A stretch of 64,000 bases of DNA from assembly GCF_038443385.1 (NCBI RefSeq), contig NZ_CP151726.1, positions 8,928,001-8,992,000 on the forward strand, in the 5' to 3' direction. A model generated the notes under the pieces. That model had not been told where the DNA came from. It did no database searches and saw nothing but the letters and a program-made list of their open reading frames with translations. The translations under genes were made by a program, and so were the position numbers. This stretch comes from Stieleria varia (GTDB lineage: Bacteria; Planctomycetota; Planctomycetia; Pirellulales; Pirellulaceae). Each line of letters begins with the position of its first letter. The first letter of the stretch is position 1. This document shows positions 52,008 through 61,597 of the stretch, in pieces.

Positions 52008-54782
52008 CTATTGTCGCTTGATGATCAAGTTCACATCAGCGACGAGGCGATCAGCGTACTGCGTTGCCGTGGCGTCACATCCACGAAACCACTGTAGCGC
52101 GGGAGCAACATAGTCACCTGGTGGAAACTCTGCAGGCACGGGGCCGCCCCAAGCCGTGCTGAGCCATCGTCCGTTGGCGGCCGAGTACTCGTATTGACCG
52201 CCGAGACCGCACTGCAAGTTCGCGCCCAGGATCCGCGCAGCGACTTCTTTGGCCGCGTCCGGTTTGACTTGCATTTGACGGACCAGTAAGTTCAAAAAGT
52301 TTGCGCCCGCAAGACTGCTTTTGCGTGCGCGTTCATACAACTGGCCGTTCACCCAACTTTCCAGCTGGCTGCCCAGCAAGCTACCGACGTGCGCACGCGC
52401 GGTCGCCACGTCGTCGACTTCCGTTGCCTCCAGAAACGGCAACGAAGCGGTCAGCACATCGTTCTGAAACGACACGATGCTGAACCCGCCCCCGGTGTAT
52501 CGATACAAGCCACCCAACAACCGAGTCATGCCGGGGCCGACCGGTCGACCTTTGCCCAGCCCCAACGGCAAGCGATCGATCGCGCCGGGTTGCGGCCATG
52601 CGCCCAGGTAACCGGGCAACTGTTGCAACGCGCGATAGCTACCGAGGATTCCGTCGAACTGTTCTGGCGCGGGCGGCACCGTGTCCTTGATGCCAGCGAA
52701 CAAGTGCGTCGGGGGTCCGAGTGCTTCGGAGGCCACGTGCGCTTGCAGCGAAACGATGTCATCGGGCGCGAACCGCATCGCGACCTTCGTCGGTGGGCCA
52801 AGTTGCTGCGCCCACTTGCCATATTTCTCGGGCACCAACGGCGCGATCTCCGCGTGGACGGCAACGCGTTCTAATTCGTCATCGCCGGCGACGTCCTGAC
52901 GCCGCAACGCGATCATGATCGGGTCCATCTGCGGAAAACGTGTGCTGTATTCGTTGGCGATCTCGGAGTACCACTGAGATTCGACCTGCGTGACGGATTT
53001 CAAAGGCACATCGGCCACCGGCAAAAACGTCCCCCGCGCGCCGCGGAGCGTGTCGATAATCTCATCATCCAATGCGATCACGCCGCTACCATCGGGGCGG
53101 ACACCGAAGTTCGTTGGCAAGTAGCCGCCGGCCACCAACTCGTCGATCCCCCATTCTTGCGTCGCCGTGTTGTCGGGTGAGCCTGCACTCTTGTCGCCCG
53201 CCGCTGCGGCGAGTCTCGCCAAGTGGACCAATGAGATATCGCTCAACGCGTGCATGCGACGACGCAGTTCGATCAGGTACTCGGGCGAGACCAGACCTTG
53301 CAGCATCTCAGGCGAGAAGTAGGCAAAGATGGTGTCTTGGCGATCCAGCGGCACCAGCGATCGCGACAAGCGAAAGTGTTCGGTCGCGCCGAGCGATTTG
53401 CCGTTCTCGGCGACTTCCAGGAAACGCGCCGTTAGTGTTTTGCTGTTGGTCACCAGGATGTATTCGTCATGCTCGGCCAAGAACGAACGGATGCGGTTGT
53501 CGGCGCTGCTGAGCAGAGAGACCGTGTGCTTGCCAACGGTGACATCTTTCAAAGTGACAGAGGGGTCGCTCGCTGCCAACGTTTTGCGATCACCGTTGAT
53601 GGAATTGCGCAGCAGAAACACATTGCGTGCTTTGATCACCACGCCGATCGTCGCACCTTCGTTAAGAAACAAATCACGTCCGATCAAGGCTTGGTCCTCG
53701 ATCACCGTCGGCCCCAGTAGACGCGTCATTTGCGTCATTTTCATGTTGAGCTGCGTCTCGACTCGCTCGGTGCCCAAATTCTCGATCCCACGCAGCGTCA
53801 CCATGCGTGACAAGTCACCGCCGTACTCTTCCGTCAGATCACGAAACCACAGGTAATTGGGGAACGAACCGTAGCGGATATAAAAACACTCCGGCGGCAC
53901 CAGGGATGCCAACGGTTCGGTTTGCACATCAGCACCGATCTCGGGCAGTTGCGGCTCCATCCACTTGGGCGGTTGGGGCACGGGCAGCTTGGCCGCAACG
54001 GAGGATCGTGTTGATACTGAAACGCCTGAGCCGGAAACGCCCGATCCTGTGACGCTGCCGGCTGCCGTTTGGCGAAACACTTCTTCGCTGATGCCCTCGG
54101 CACCGAACATGAGTTTCAAGGTCGCGATCAGTGGGTCCTCATCTTTCTTGGTTTCCGTGTACCAAGCCGGCAGGGGCATGCCCGTGTGTCCGGCGAGTAC
54201 CGCGACCAAGTAGTTCTCTACCCACGGCGGATAGTCGCCCGCATCGATCTGACGCTTGGCCGCTGCCGTGTATGCCTCCCACCAGGACGCCATCAGTTGG
54301 GCGTGCGCCGCCTGATCGACGGTCGGCCGAATTTCATAAACGCCGATTTCCTGGTTAGCTTCGCTCAATCGAACCTGCATCGGCTCGGTCCCGCGGAACA
54401 AGAACGTCACGCGACGCGAGACCAGTTGGTCCGTTTCTGGATTGTTGCCAGCGATCTCGCGGATCAAATTGCCCAATCTGCCTAGCAATCGTCCACGCCC
54501 CGGCTGCGGAACGGGCTGTTCGGATGGGGGTGCCATGCGGACGCGGACATCGTTGGCGATCGGAAAAACGATGCGTCCGGCACCTCCGCCCGCAGCGAGT
54601 CCGGCGTCTCGAACGTCCAGTGGAGGCGGCGTTTGCCCCACCAAAGGCACCGGCAGCGGAATTTCGATCGTCGCAACCCCGTACGGCTGGCCGCTGAAGG
54701 CGCCGACCAAGACGTCGGCCGCTGTGGCCATTTGACCCAGCAAGATCCAGATCGCGAGCAGCGGTAGAAGGAGTTTCGGCAT
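52008..54782 (-). CDS. Large exported planctomycete protein, function unknown
   Basis: 924 residues from the ATG at 54782, chosen because a signal peptide follows at once (MPKLLLPLLAIWILLGQMATA, then ADVL). A longer frame to 54974 would overlap the divergent argH gene. The mature chain has no membrane span. It contains a Pro/Gly-rich segment (~60-75), repeated alpha/beta-like parts, and blocks such as FRGTEPMQVRLSE and CFYIRYGSFPNYLWF. It looks like a conserved planctomycete exported protein of unknown function. No catalytic or binding motif can be named. It faces argH with about 100 bases between starts. Confidence 0.7.
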   Translation of the reverse strand: MPKLLLPLLAIWILLGQMATAADVLVGAFSGQPYGVATIEIPLPVPLVGQTPPPLDVRDAGLAAGGGAGRIVFPIANDVRVRMAPPSEQPVPQPGRGRLLGRLGNLIREIAGNNPETDQLVSRRVTFLFRGTEPMQVRLSEANQEIGVYEIRPTVDQAAHAQLMASWWEAYTAAAKRQIDAGDYPPWVENYLVAVLAGHTGMPLPAWYTETKKDEDPLIATLKLMFGAEGISEEVFRQTAAGSVTGSGVSGSGVSVSTRSSVAAKLPVPQPPKWMEPQLPEIGADVQTEPLASLVPPECFYIRYGSFPNYLWFRDLTEEYGGDLSRMVTLRGIENLGTERVETQLNMKMTQMTRLLGPTVIEDQALIGRDLFLNEGATIGVVIKARNVFLLRNSINGDRKTLAASDPSVTLKDVTVGKHTVSLLSSADNRIRSFLAEHDEYILVTNSKTLTARFLEVAENGKSLGATEHFRLSRSLVPLDRQDTIFAYFSPEMLQGLVSPEYLIELRRRMHALSDISLVHLARLAAAAGDKSAGSPDNTATQEWGIDELVAGGYLPTNFGVRPDGSGVIALDDEIIDTLRGARGTFLPVADVPLKSVTQVESQWYSEIANEYSTRFPQMDPIMIALRRQDVAGDDELERVAVHAEIAPLVPEKYGKWAQQLGPPTKVAMRFAPDDIVSLQAHVASEALGPPTHLFAGIKDTVPPAPEQFDGILGSYRALQQLPGYLGAWPQPGAIDRLPLGLGKGRPVGPGMTRLLGGLYRYTGGGFSIVSFQNDVLTASLPFLEATEVDDVATARAHVGSLLGSQLESWVNGQLYERARKSSLAGANFLNLLVRQMQVKPDAAKEVAARILGANLQCGLGGQYEYSAANGRWLSTAWGGPVPAEFPPGDYVAPALQWFRGCDATATQYADRLVADVNLIIKRQ

Positions 54783-54882
54783 CGTGATTTCTTCTCGTGC
54801 GGTGGCGGGGTCGTCATCGGGGCAATGTCGACGATAATGGGCTCGCATTATTTCCTCCAGCCACCCCCGTGGATAGTCAACC

Positions 54883-56280
54883 GTGAAAAGCCCATCCCGC
54901 AGCGGTGTTTTCCAAGCCGGTACCGACCAGCGTTTGGAAGCATTTGCTGAGAGCATCAGTTTCGACCGACGCATGTATCAGCAGGACATTCGGGGGTCGA
55001 TCGCCCACGCCCGCATGCTGCAATCGGTCGGATTGATTACCAGCGACGATTTTCAGCAGATTCAGGACACTCTGGTGGAAATCCAAGCCGAACTGGATTC
55101 GGGAGACTTTCCCATCCGGATGGAGCTGGAAGACATCCATATGCACATTGAGCAAGCCCTGATCGATCGAATCGGCGATGTGGGCCGAAAATTGCACACC
55201 GCTCGAAGCCGCAATGACCAAGTCAGCACGGACGTGCGGATGTGGATTCGCGAATCTCTCGATGCGATCGACGGCATGCTGATCGATCTGCAAAAAGCCT
55301 TCCTGAGCCGCTGCGAAGCCGACCTCGACGTGATCCTGCCCGCCTACACGCACTTGCAACGCGCCCAGCCGGTGCTGGCCCCGCACTATTGGTTGGCTTA
55401 CATCGAAAAATTCCAACGCGACCGGGAGCGAATCGCCGATTGTCGTCATCGCGTCAATCAATGTCCCCTGGGCGTCGCCGCCGTGGCCGGAACGACGTTG
55501 CCGATCGACCGCGAGCAAACAGCACACTCGTTAGGATTCGAAGGCATCACGGCCAACAGCCTGGACACCAGCAGCGATCGCGATTTCATCCTCGAAACCG
55601 CCTTCGTGCTGTCCGTGATCGCGTCGCACCTGAGCGGATGGGCAGAAGAATGGATTTTGTGGAGCACAGTCGAATTCAATTTCATCAAAATCCCGCAAGC
55701 CTTTTGTACCGGCAGCAGCATCATGCCACAGAAGGTCAATCCGGACACATTGGAACTGACGCGAGGCAAATCGGCTCGCGTGATGGGCAACCTGCAAACG
55801 CTGATGTTGTTGATCAAGAATCTACCGCTGGCCTACAACCGAGACTTGCAAGAAGACAAGCCGCCACTGTTCGATTCCTTTGACACCGTGGCCGCCATGC
55901 TGGGATTGGCCGCACCGATCGTGGCCGGCAGCGTGTTGCAACGCGACGTGATCGCGTCGCGTTTAGAGGAAGGATACTTGGACGCGACGACGCTGATGGA
56001 ATGGTTGATCGCCAAAGGCGTGCCGCAACGAAAGGCGCATCACGTGGTCGGCGCGATCGTTGGCGAGGCGATGGAGCGCAAGGTTCCATTGAGCGAGTTG
56101 CCGATCGAAACCATGGCCGCCCACGCGCCAGAAATCGACGCATCGATCTTGGACGTGCTGGGGACACGCAACGCCGTTGCCGCGTTTGTGAGCTACGGTT
56201 CCACCGCACCGCACCAAGTCCGACGTCAAATCGACCGCTGGAACGGACGCGTCGGATTGCCGGTGTATGACGAAGAGTGA
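54883..56280 (+). CDS. argH: Argininosuccinate lyase
   Basis: 465 residues, the normal length. Signatures of the fumarase/aspartase superfamily: HTARSRNDQVSTDVRMW (substrate-binding), HLQRAQPV, and the catalytic-loop signature GSSIMPQKVNPD near 285. It cleaves argininosuccinate to arginine and fumarate, the last step of arginine synthesis, in the cytoplasm. No other arginine gene is nearby. Its 3' end is followed by a P1 palindrome copy at 56318. Confidence 0.97.
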   Translation: MKSPSRSGVFQAGTDQRLEAFAESISFDRRMYQQDIRGSIAHARMLQSVGLITSDDFQQIQDTLVEIQAELDSGDFPIRMELEDIHMHIEQALIDRIGDVGRKLHTARSRNDQVSTDVRMWIRESLDAIDGMLIDLQKAFLSRCEADLDVILPAYTHLQRAQPVLAPHYWLAYIEKFQRDRERIADCRHRVNQCPLGVAAVAGTTLPIDREQTAHSLGFEGITANSLDTSSDRDFILETAFVLSVIASHLSGWAEEWILWSTVEFNFIKIPQAFCTGSSIMPQKVNPDTLELTRGKSARVMGNLQTLMLLIKNLPLAYNRDLQEDKPPLFDSFDTVAAMLGLAAPIVAGSVLQRDVIASRLEEGYLDATTLMEWLIAKGVPQRKAHHVVGAIVGEAMERKVPLSELPIETMAAHAPEIDASILDVLGTRNAVAAFVSYGSTAPHQVRRQIDRWNGRVGLPVYDEE

Positions 56281-56317
56281 AACGTGACGCTTTCAGATTG
56301 TTTCCTCAATCAATGGC

Positions 56318-56372
56318 GTAGTGGATTTCGACAGAAATCCTATGCAAACGGAATCCTGGCGAATCCCACTAC
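56318..56372. repeat. Dispersed palindrome, family P1, copy C
   Basis: 55 bases with arms GTAGTGGATTTCGACAG and TGGCGAATCCCACTAC. It lies between argH and the sialate esterase gene. It is open in the esterase frame, so an automatic start at 56321 would translate the repeat. Confidence 0.85.
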
Positions 56373-56413
56373 CAAGTGCGCCATTCAATACAACTTTCTT
56401 CAAGGGCGGACCG

Positions 56414-57973
56414 ATGAATCGAACTCCCATGCATTGGCGAACCGCCATCGCCTGCTTGCTCTTGCTCGTGTCGGTAGCGATTCGACCAACCGCCGCCGCG
56501 GCGCAACTCCAGCTGGCAAGCGTCTTTTCCGAACACATGGTGCTGCAGTGTGAATCCCCGGTGCCGATTTGGGGTGTCGCCGTAGCCAATGAACAGGTGC
56601 AAGTCGAGATCGATGGACTGGTCCACACGACCACTGCGGACAGTCAGGGGCATTGGCGGATCACCTTGAAATCACACCCGGGTGCCTTACGCCAGTACAA
56701 ACTGTCCGTTCGCTCGGGCAAGGACGAATTGGTGTTCACCGATGTCGTGTTCGGACATGTATGGCTGGCAGCGGGTCAATCCAACATGGCTTATACGGTC
56801 GGCGCGATGGCAGAAAAACTTGTCGAAGCTCGCGAAATGGTGGCAGGGGCCGACAGCCATTTCATTCGGTTTTGCAAAATCAACGACTCCGACGCTGCCG
56901 AGCCACAGACAGATCTTGCCATCGCAGCGAATTGGGAAGTTTGCACCAAACAGAACGTCAAGGACTTCTCCGCAGTGGCTTACGTGTTTGCTGAAGAATT
57001 GAATGCCAAACTGAGCGTTCCCGTCGGGATCATCGACTGTTCGTGGGGCGGCAAACCGATCGAACCCTTCATCCCGGCAACGGCGTTCGCGGACCATCCC
57101 ACATTACGCGAGATCAAATCACGTGCCGACACGGGGGACACAGAGGGGATTCAGACGATGCGAGGTGGAACCTTCGTTAGAGATTCCAGTTGGTTGCCAG
57201 GCACGATCTTCAACGGGCGCATTGCCCCGATCGTTCCCTATGGTCTGCGTGGCGTGATTTGGTACCAAGGTGAATCCAACAGTGGGCGAGGTGAAGATCC
57301 ACGAGATTACGAACACAAAATGCGTGCCTTGATCACCGGCTGGCGTGATGCCTGGAAACGCCCCAGCCTGCCAGTCTATTACGTGCAGTTGCCACAGTGG
57401 ACCAGCTACGCATGGCCGTACCTGCGTGAAGAACAGCGTCGCGTGACGAACGTTCCGCATACCGGCATGGTCGTCACGATTGACCTCGAAAACAACAACG
57501 ATATCCATCCGCCGAACAAAATCACGGTGGGCAAGCGACTGGCTTTGTGGCCACTATCGAAGGAATACCCAGACAAATTGGTCGCTCACGGACCGATGTT
57601 TGCCAGGGCTACGTTTCGCGATGGCTACGCTGTGGTTGATTTTGATCACACCAATGGTGGCCTGATGGCCGGCCAGATCAAGGACATTCGTTCCGCGGTG
57701 AAAGACGTCGGAGGGACGCTCAACGGATTCGAACTGATCGCGGCGGAGGGAGACTGGACATCGGCCGACGCAACAATTGCTGGCACCCAGGTGATCGTCT
57801 CCAGTCCCCATGTTCCCGACCCAATCGCCGTTCGGTACGCATGCCTTCCACAGGCAGCCAAGGACGCACCTTGGAATCTCTACTCCATCACCGGACTGCC
57901 GGCTACGCCATTCTGCTCGAACTGGCAACTCATGCCTTACGACCCGAGTAAGAACCCTGCACCTGCGAAATGA
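56414..57973 (+). CDS. Sialate O-acetylesterase-like secreted protein
   Basis: 519 residues from the ATG at 56414. It follows a CAAGGGCGGA purine-rich site and begins with a signal peptide (to RPTAAAAQ); the frame upstream runs through a palindromic repeat and is not coding. Family marks: FSEHMVLQ and the immunoglobulin-like start, VWLAAGQSNMAYT (catalytic Ser in GQSNM), and WYQGESNSGR, with PVYYVQLPQW further on. These SGNH-type esterases remove acetyl groups from sialic acids or other acetylated sugars; planctomycetes have many. A catalytic His is expected in a DIHP motif, seen as NNDIHPPNK. Confidence 0.9.
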   Translation: MNRTPMHWRTAIACLLLLVSVAIRPTAAAAQLQLASVFSEHMVLQCESPVPIWGVAVANEQVQVEIDGLVHTTTADSQGHWRITLKSHPGALRQYKLSVRSGKDELVFTDVVFGHVWLAAGQSNMAYTVGAMAEKLVEAREMVAGADSHFIRFCKINDSDAAEPQTDLAIAANWEVCTKQNVKDFSAVAYVFAEELNAKLSVPVGIIDCSWGGKPIEPFIPATAFADHPTLREIKSRADTGDTEGIQTMRGGTFVRDSSWLPGTIFNGRIAPIVPYGLRGVIWYQGESNSGRGEDPRDYEHKMRALITGWRDAWKRPSLPVYYVQLPQWTSYAWPYLREEQRRVTNVPHTGMVVTIDLENNNDIHPPNKITVGKRLALWPLSKEYPDKLVAHGPMFARATFRDGYAVVDFDHTNGGLMAGQIKDIRSAVKDVGGTLNGFELIAAEGDWTSADATIAGTQVIVSSPHVPDPIAVRYACLPQAAKDAPWNLYSITGLPATPFCSNWQLMPYDPSKNPAPAK

Positions 57974-58085
57974 TTGATCCGTTTGGATTGTGAGAAACCT
58001 TTCTGCGACGACAGCCTGCTGCGGTTTACAATCTTCAGTCGGTTCACTGATTCTCCCATCAGGCAATTCCGCTAGAACGAACGCC

Positions 58086-58109
58086 GCAATGGGATTCCCC
58101 AGAATTCCC
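58086..58109. repeat. P1 palindrome, half copy D
   Basis: 24 bases matching one arm of the P1 palindrome at 21 of 24 positions (core ATGGGATTCCCCAGAATTCC). It stands about 50 bases before the LamG-like gene, in the gap after the esterase gene. Confidence 0.5.
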
Positions 58110-58161
58110 CTTCCCCCAACCCGTCCCTCCCGCTCCCTTTCTGCCCTTCACTCCCGAGTCA

Positions 58162-58812
58162 ATGATGTTGCGATCAACCCTTGTGTTTGCTGTTGCTTTG
58201 CTGGTCAGCCATTCCCTCGTCAGCTTACCTGCGTACGCCGAAAAGAACGCTTCGCTGACTCCAAAACTGGCATCGGTCGGTTCGCCGGTCGTCCAGGAAA
58301 CGTTTGACGGCGAGAAACTGGACAAAGTCATGTCGGCGGTCAAAGGAGAGTGGAAGCTCGTCGACGGCGCATTGCATGGCAAAGAACTGGCCGCAGACAA
58401 ACACGCCGCCGTGCTGAACTTTCAGAAGAAAAATCACAACTCGGTGGTTCAGTTCTCCTTTAAGTTCGATGACAACACCAAAGGGTTGCATTTCAGTTTG
58501 AACCACAGTGGTGGCCACTTGTTCCGAGTCGCCGTGTCGCCCGACAAACTGACGGTGAACTTGGACAAAGACAAGAAAGATCCAAAGTCGAAAGCGATTG
58601 CACTCGGCTCGGCTAAGGGAGATTTCAAGAGCGGCCAGTGGCACACGATGATGGTCGAAATGGTTGGCGACAAAGTTGTCGTCCAAACCGACGCCGGAGC
58701 AAGCGTGTCGATCAGCCATGCCAAGCTGGACACGGACAAGCCCAACTACCGCTTCGTGATGCGTGGCAACTCTCTGTCGATCGACGACCTGACGATCTGG
58801 GAAGTCAACTAA
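58162..58812 (+). CDS. Exported LamG/DUF1080-like protein, paralogue of 2209-2919
   Basis: 216 residues. Signal peptide at ~1-26 (LVFAVALLVSHSLVSLPAYA), then a beta-sandwich with ETFDG near the start, HLFRVAVSPDKL in the middle, W-HTMMVEMVGD and a closing IDDLTIWEV. The RVAV-x-P and IDD-x-x-IW marks match the protein at 2209-2919. Lysine-rich composition (many DK/KD pairs) is unusual for this window. It may bind carbohydrate or anionic polymer outside the cell; no catalytic residues are seen. Paired hairpins follow the stop codon. Confidence 0.65.
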   Translation: MMLRSTLVFAVALLVSHSLVSLPAYAEKNASLTPKLASVGSPVVQETFDGEKLDKVMSAVKGEWKLVDGALHGKELAADKHAAVLNFQKKNHNSVVQFSFKFDDNTKGLHFSLNHSGGHLFRVAVSPDKLTVNLDKDKKDPKSKAIALGSAKGDFKSGQWHTMMVEMVGDKVVVQTDAGASVSISHAKLDTDKPNYRFVMRGNSLSIDDLTIWEVN

Positions 58813-58817
58813 CGTAC

Positions 58818-58868
58818 GTCAGGCTTTCTAGCCTGACACTCGGCGCATGTCAGCCTGGAAAGGCTGAC
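58818..58868. repeat. Pair of GTCAGGC/GTCAGCC hairpins
   Basis: Hairpin one: GTCAGGCT-TTCT-AGCCTGAC (58818-58837). Hairpin two: GTCAGCCT-GGAA-AGGCTGAC (58849-58868). Both have 8-base perfect stems and 4-base loops with CGTAC flanks on the outside. They begin 6 bases after the LamG-like stop and may also act as a terminator. Confidence 0.75.
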
Positions 58869-58995
58869 GTACATCTCCTGACGTACATCGGAACCATTTT
58901 CCGCTGCAACGACTCCCGTTTTCTCACCCCTGGGTCCTCGACGCAGTAAGCTCAGCAGACCAAAATGGTGTTTTGTTTCCCCGGATGAAGTTTTC

Positions 58996-59718
58996 ATGAT
59001 AGAGCTGGGCGTCAATATCGACCACGTCGCCACCGTTCGGCAAGCGCGACGTACTTACGAACCCGATCCGGTGATCGCTGCCGCTTTGGCCGAACAAGGC
59101 GGCGCGGATGGAATCACGTTTCACTTGCGCGAAGATCGTCGGCACATCCAAGATCGCGACGTGGAAGTACTGATTCAGACGGTCACAGTTAAGACCAACA
59201 TGGAGATCGCGTGTGCCGATGAAGTCGTCGGGATCGCTTGCCGGTTGAAGCCCGATTGGGCACTGTTGGTGCCCGAGAGCCGCCAAGAAGTCACCACGGA
59301 AGGCGGCTTGAACGTGACCGGCGACGACGGACGCATCGCCAGGGCCGTCGCTCGACTGAAAGATCAAGGAATCCTGACCAGCCTGTTCATCGATCCTGAT
59401 CCCGCGCAAGTCGCTGCGTCCGCTGCATTGGGTGTTGATGCGGTCGAGTTGCACACGGGGCCGTACGCCCTGGCCAAACGCGATGCGATCCAGCACGAAC
59501 TACAACGCTTGATCGATTCCGGCAAAGTAGCCAGTGACGCCGGCATCCGTTTGCACGCCGGGCACGGTTTGAATTACAACAACGTTCGACCGGTCGCCCG
59601 AATCCCTGATATGATCGAATTGAACATCGGTCATGCGATCGTCAGCCGCGCGGTGATGGTCGGCATGAGAGACGCCGTCGCGGAAATGCGACGCATTCTG
59701 GACGTATGTTGCGGATGA
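58996..59718 (+). CDS. pdxJ: Pyridoxine 5'-phosphate synthase
   Basis: 240 residues, the normal length. Opening ELGVNIDHVATVRQAR, GADGITFHLREDRRHIQDRDV, the ALLVPESRQEVTTEGG loop, and GHGLNYNNV near 195 are the family signature, including phosphate-binding and catalytic Glu/His residues. It condenses 3-amino-2-oxopropyl phosphate with deoxyxylulose 5-phosphate in the DXP-dependent vitamin B6 pathway. It has its own promoter region after the GTCAGCC hairpins, and the next gene starts 37 bases downstream, so the two may be co-transcribed. Confidence 0.97.
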   Translation: MIELGVNIDHVATVRQARRTYEPDPVIAAALAEQGGADGITFHLREDRRHIQDRDVEVLIQTVTVKTNMEIACADEVVGIACRLKPDWALLVPESRQEVTTEGGLNVTGDDGRIARAVARLKDQGILTSLFIDPDPAQVAASAALGVDAVELHTGPYALAKRDAIQHELQRLIDSGKVASDAGIRLHAGHGLNYNNVRPVARIPDMIELNIGHAIVSRAVMVGMRDAVAEMRRILDVCCG

Positions 59719-59755
59719 CGTAAACAACTGATTTCACCACGCGGGGGCAACCGCC

Positions 59756-61054
59756 GTGACCACACCATCGGCACAAACCAAGCACGCAACATCAAGTGAT
59801 GTTTCTGCCGATTCCCCGTCGCCGCTGCCTCGCCGTTTCCCTGGTACCGTCCAAATGTCGCCACGCGCGCACGCCTGGTCAGATCGCCTCTGGGTCGGAA
59901 TCACCTCCAGTCATCTGGGAGATGATCAGGCACTTCATGCCGCCGTCTGTCGATACTTGAGCGCGAGCGTATTTCAGTGTCGCCAATCGGGCCACGTGTT
60001 GGTGGTCGCCGCTGAGTCAGCCATCGAAGCATTGGCGAGACGCGCTGCCGAGCTTTTTTCGGTCCCGCTGATCACGCTGCACGTCGATGCCGATTCGGCC
60101 GAAATCTTGGACGATGAGGAGTCGCTCTCTGCCACCATCCATTGCCGTTCAATCACAGCGGAGCCGTTGCAACGCGACGACGTTCTGATTTCGGTTGCCG
60201 ATCGAATCGATGCTGTCATGGTCCGTCGTGGAGGCAGAGTCGAGAAAGCCCTCCGCCGTCGCTTGGGCACTCGAAAAGATGCATCGGTCCGTGTCGCGAT
60301 CCATTCGATCTCCAAGTCAGCCACTCGTTCGCTGATGCAGATGGGAGCCATCGGTTGGTATCGAACTCGTTGGTCCGAGTCGGACACAGCGGACAAGACA
60401 AGCTCAAGCGTAGAGTCGGCGGAGGTTGAACCGCACGATGACCAGTGGATGCAGTCAGAGAATCAGTGGTTGGTACATTGCACTCGCGCTCCGCACGGGC
60501 CGATGCCGGGACAGACTCAGCACCAGCATCAGGACGCTTTGCTGTTGTCCTCTTGGAGTGGATTGTTGGATCCGGCGACCCCATTGTGCTCTTTGGCCAG
60601 CATCGTTCGCGGCGGTCGTTTGCTGGCCAGTGCCATCGCGTCGGCACGCCAATGGCCCGTGGTGTGCTTTTCTGCTGCATCTTTGACACAACTGCTTCAG
60701 AATCGATGCTATCGACCCCAGTTGCGCCGCTGGGACTACGAACCCTTTGGTGTGGCAATCCGCAAATCGGCAGCAATCAAACTCGGTGTTCGCCCGGTGA
60801 TTTATGGCGAAGCCTCTCAGCGATGCACGTTGTCGCCAGAAGATCAATTCCGATTCCAGTCCAAGGGCAAGACGTACGATTGGACTCAAGAACGCGAATG
60901 GCGAGCATCGGGCGATGTACGCTTGACTGACATGGACCCCGACGATGTCCGCCTGTTCGTGCCATCGGCCGAAGACGCCGCCAAGCTGGCACCGCTGTGC
61001 CCTTGGCCGATCGAGGTGGTTCGCGATGAACCCGAAACCCAGTTTGACCCGTAG
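59756..61054 (+). CDS. Conserved-looking protein of unknown function
   Basis: 432 residues, soluble, no signal peptide. The first ~60 residues are Ser/Pro-rich. The middle has alternating strands and helices with RRLGTRKDASVRVAIH. A later part has AAIKLGVRPVIYGEA, YDWTQEREWRASGDV and LFVPSAEDAAKLA, which recalls a DUF2971-like arrangement (a conserved E-x-EWR element), but the match is not firm. The protein ends in DP-TAG where a 97-base repeat begins, so its C-terminus may have been shaped by that repeat. It starts 37 bases after pdxJ. No function proposed. Confidence 0.6.
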   Translation: MTTPSAQTKHATSSDVSADSPSPLPRRFPGTVQMSPRAHAWSDRLWVGITSSHLGDDQALHAAVCRYLSASVFQCRQSGHVLVVAAESAIEALARRAAELFSVPLITLHVDADSAEILDDEESLSATIHCRSITAEPLQRDDVLISVADRIDAVMVRRGGRVEKALRRRLGTRKDASVRVAIHSISKSATRSLMQMGAIGWYRTRWSESDTADKTSSSVESAEVEPHDDQWMQSENQWLVHCTRAPHGPMPGQTQHQHQDALLLSSWSGLLDPATPLCSLASIVRGGRLLASAIASARQWPVVCFSAASLTQLLQNRCYRPQLRRWDYEPFGVAIRKSAAIKLGVRPVIYGEASQRCTLSPEDQFRFQSKGKTYDWTQEREWRASGDVRLTDMDPDDVRLFVPSAEDAAKLAPLCPWPIEVVRDEPETQFDP

Positions 61055-61300
61055 CCAACGGCGCAGGCGGAAGCGGCAAATGGCTCTGCGGTGCAATCCG
61101 GTTGGTAGCGGCAATGACGCCTTCGGCTAATCGTTAAACGAGACTTTGCTATCCGTTTGGTAGCGTCGCCTACGCCTTCGGCTGCGGGTCAAACGAAGTG
61201 CCGAAACCCTCCGTTTGACCCGTAGCCAACGGCGCAGGCGGAAGCGGCATATGACTCGGCGGTGTGAACCAGTTGGTAGCGGCAATGACGCCTTCGGCTG
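61032..61300. repeat. Direct repeats of ~97 bases with a third partial copy
   Basis: Unit 1 (61032-61128) and unit 2 (61201-61300) begin CCGAAACCC, share GTTTGACCCGTAGCCAACGG and end in GACGCCTTCGGCT. A shorter related piece lies at 61159-61184. Unit 1 contains the last codons and stop of the unknown gene. The ends are G/C-rich and partly palindromic (CGCCTTCGGCT-like arms). Confidence 0.85.
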
Positions 61301-61315
61301 CGAGTCAAACACGAC

Positions 61316-61555
61316 TCAAAACAGCGTGTAAATGAACGGGGCGGCGGGTGACGCGGTCAAGAACGCCAGTCCGATCAGCAACAATGTGATGATTAAGATC
61401 GGCGCCATCCACCATTTCTTGTTGTACCGCAGAAAGTCAACGAACTCACGAACGATTCCCGGATCGCTCGATTGAGCCAAGCGTTGAAACTCACTCTCGC
61501 TTGTTTCTTCGGCGGAGCGATCGTTATCGTCGGTGGGGGGCGGTGATGAGGTCAT
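61316..61555 (-). CDS. DUF5989 family small membrane protein
   Basis: 79 residues. An acidic N-terminus is followed by the family core FVDFLRYNKKWWMAPILIITLLLIGLAFLTASPAAPFIYTLF (positions ~38-79), with the KKWW, one span and the APFIYTLF ending typical of DUF5989. In other bacteria such proteins occur with SxtJ-like proteins and a carbamoyltransferase. Here the SxtJ-like gene precedes it by 42 bases, but no carbamoyltransferase is visible. Confidence 0.85.
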   Translation of the reverse strand: MTSSPPPTDDNDRSAEETSESEFQRLAQSSDPGIVREFVDFLRYNKKWWMAPILIITLLLIGLAFLTASPAAPFIYTLF

Positions 61556-61597
61556 GTGTGAATGATCGCGGCAAGATTGATCCGAGGATGTTAGGAA

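Noticed and set aside
56321..56413. N-terminal extension of the sialate esterase
   Set aside because: It is a translation of the P1 palindrome and would hide a clear signal peptide beginning at 56414.
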